The notes under the pieces are model-generated. The model ran no database searches, was not told where the DNA came from, and saw only the letters and a list, made by a program, of their open reading frames with translations. A program made the translations under genes and the position numbers. A stretch of DNA of 33,721 nucleotides from positions 1 to 33,721 of the forward strand of contig JABMOT010000031.1 of NCBI GenBank assembly GCA_013202385.1. Direction: 5' to 3'. This document shows, piece after piece, positions 33,388 to 33,721 of this stretch (positions are counted from its first letter, which is position 1; each line of letters begins with the position of its first letter). The DNA comes from Fidelibacterota bacterium. GTDB taxonomy: Bacteria > Fidelibacterota > UBA8477 > JABMPR01.

Positions 33388-33721
33388 TTAAATGAGAACA
33401 TCTATGTCAACAGCCAGGGCACGCGCAATAGCTCTCAGCGTCTCAAGGGTAGGATTGCGTTTCCCCGTTTCAATTTGGGATAAGTAAGCCCCGCTCATCC
33501 CGATTCTGTTCGCAAGTTCGCTCATCCTGATCTTATTATATTCTCTCCATGCACGGATAGGATGCACACCATCAATGATCGCAAAAGTCACCTCTCCAGG
33601 TACCACAGATTCCTGTGATGTGAAGCTGGTTTCAATATCTTTAATGTCCTCTGCGTCCTCTATTAATTCCTGTATTCTCAGGAACTCTTCATAGGGAATG
33701 ACGGCCCATTCAGGTTTACCG
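33388..33721 (-). CDS. XRE-family antitoxin-type regulator, C-terminal part (5' end beyond the window)
   Basis: The open frame extends to the window edge, giving 111 codons: GKPEWAVIPYEEFLRIQEL, then VVPGEVTFAIIDGVHPIRAW, an HTH domain (ELANRIGMSGAYLSQIETGK) and the ending DIDVLI. The WAVIPYEEF...PIRAWRE arrangement is typical of XRE antitoxins paired with RelE/HigB-like toxins, in which the toxin gene usually lies directly upstream. That gene would be outside the window. A shorter start at 33606 (GTG) exists, but the continuous in-frame upstream sequence fits the family much better. Confidence 0.8.
   Translation of the reverse strand, partial: GKPEWAVIPYEEFLRIQELIEDAEDIKDIETSFTSQESVVPGEVTFAIIDGVHPIRAWREYNKIRMSELANRIGMSGAYLSQIETGKRNPTLETLRAIARALAVDIDVLI

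Overview
The window looks like a chromosomal segment of a Gram-negative bacterium of the FCB superphylum (Fibrobacterota-Chlorobiota-Bacteroidota relatives), possibly Neomarinimicrobiota. This is inferred from outer-membrane capsule proteins (Wzi and an SLBB exporter), two secreted nucleases ending in NPFN-type C-terminal sorting domains, and dispersed palindromic repeats of a type I recall from FCB-type genomes. No rRNA, tRNA, CRISPR array or transposase was seen.

Left part (1-8.8 kb, all minus strand): the first 93 codons of an unknown secreted protein; a compact poly-gamma-glutamate operon in the order pgsB-pgsC-pgsW with no pgsA/capA; a repeat-filled spacer; a secreted endonuclease I with Calx-beta, lamin-tail and sorting domains; a WcaJ-type initiating sugar transferase broken by a one-base frameshift close to its 3' end; and the outer-membrane capsule protein Wzi.

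Centre (9.2-28.6 kb, all plus strand): after a 419-bp divergent regulatory region containing a perfect TGTGA-N6-TCACA palindrome, about 19 kb of tightly packed genes encode one capsule or exopolysaccharide pathway. They are a GT4 glycosyltransferase, a six-SLBB Wza-type exporter, a Wzz-type chain-length protein, a sulfotransferase, a GT2, an MBOAT acyltransferase coupled to an SGNH-like protein, a second sulfotransferase, a Wzx flippase, five more sulfotransferases (with the remnant of another one between them), a Wzy polymerase, a PslG-like glycosidase and a second GT4. Seven intact sulfotransferases of several subfamilies in one Wzx/Wzy locus is the outstanding feature. It predicts a densely and position-specifically sulfated, probably O-acylated, bacterial surface polysaccharide.

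Right part (28.6-33.7 kb, minus strand): a GT-C-like membrane protein, a CorA metal transporter with GTN in place of the usual GMN, a second secreted endonuclease I with different accessory domains, and a partial XRE antitoxin running off the end.

Proposed working model for the centre: the sugar transferase (if functional) primes undecaprenyl phosphate, the GT4 and GT2 enzymes extend the unit, Wzx flips it, Wzy/Wzz polymerise it, the six-SLBB protein exports it and Wzi anchors it. Sulfotransferases would decorate the lipid-linked unit in the cytoplasm with PAPS, MBOAT/SGNH would add acyl groups in the periplasm, and the glycosidase would trim or release chains. No PAPS-synthesis genes are in the window, so the donor must be supplied from elsewhere.
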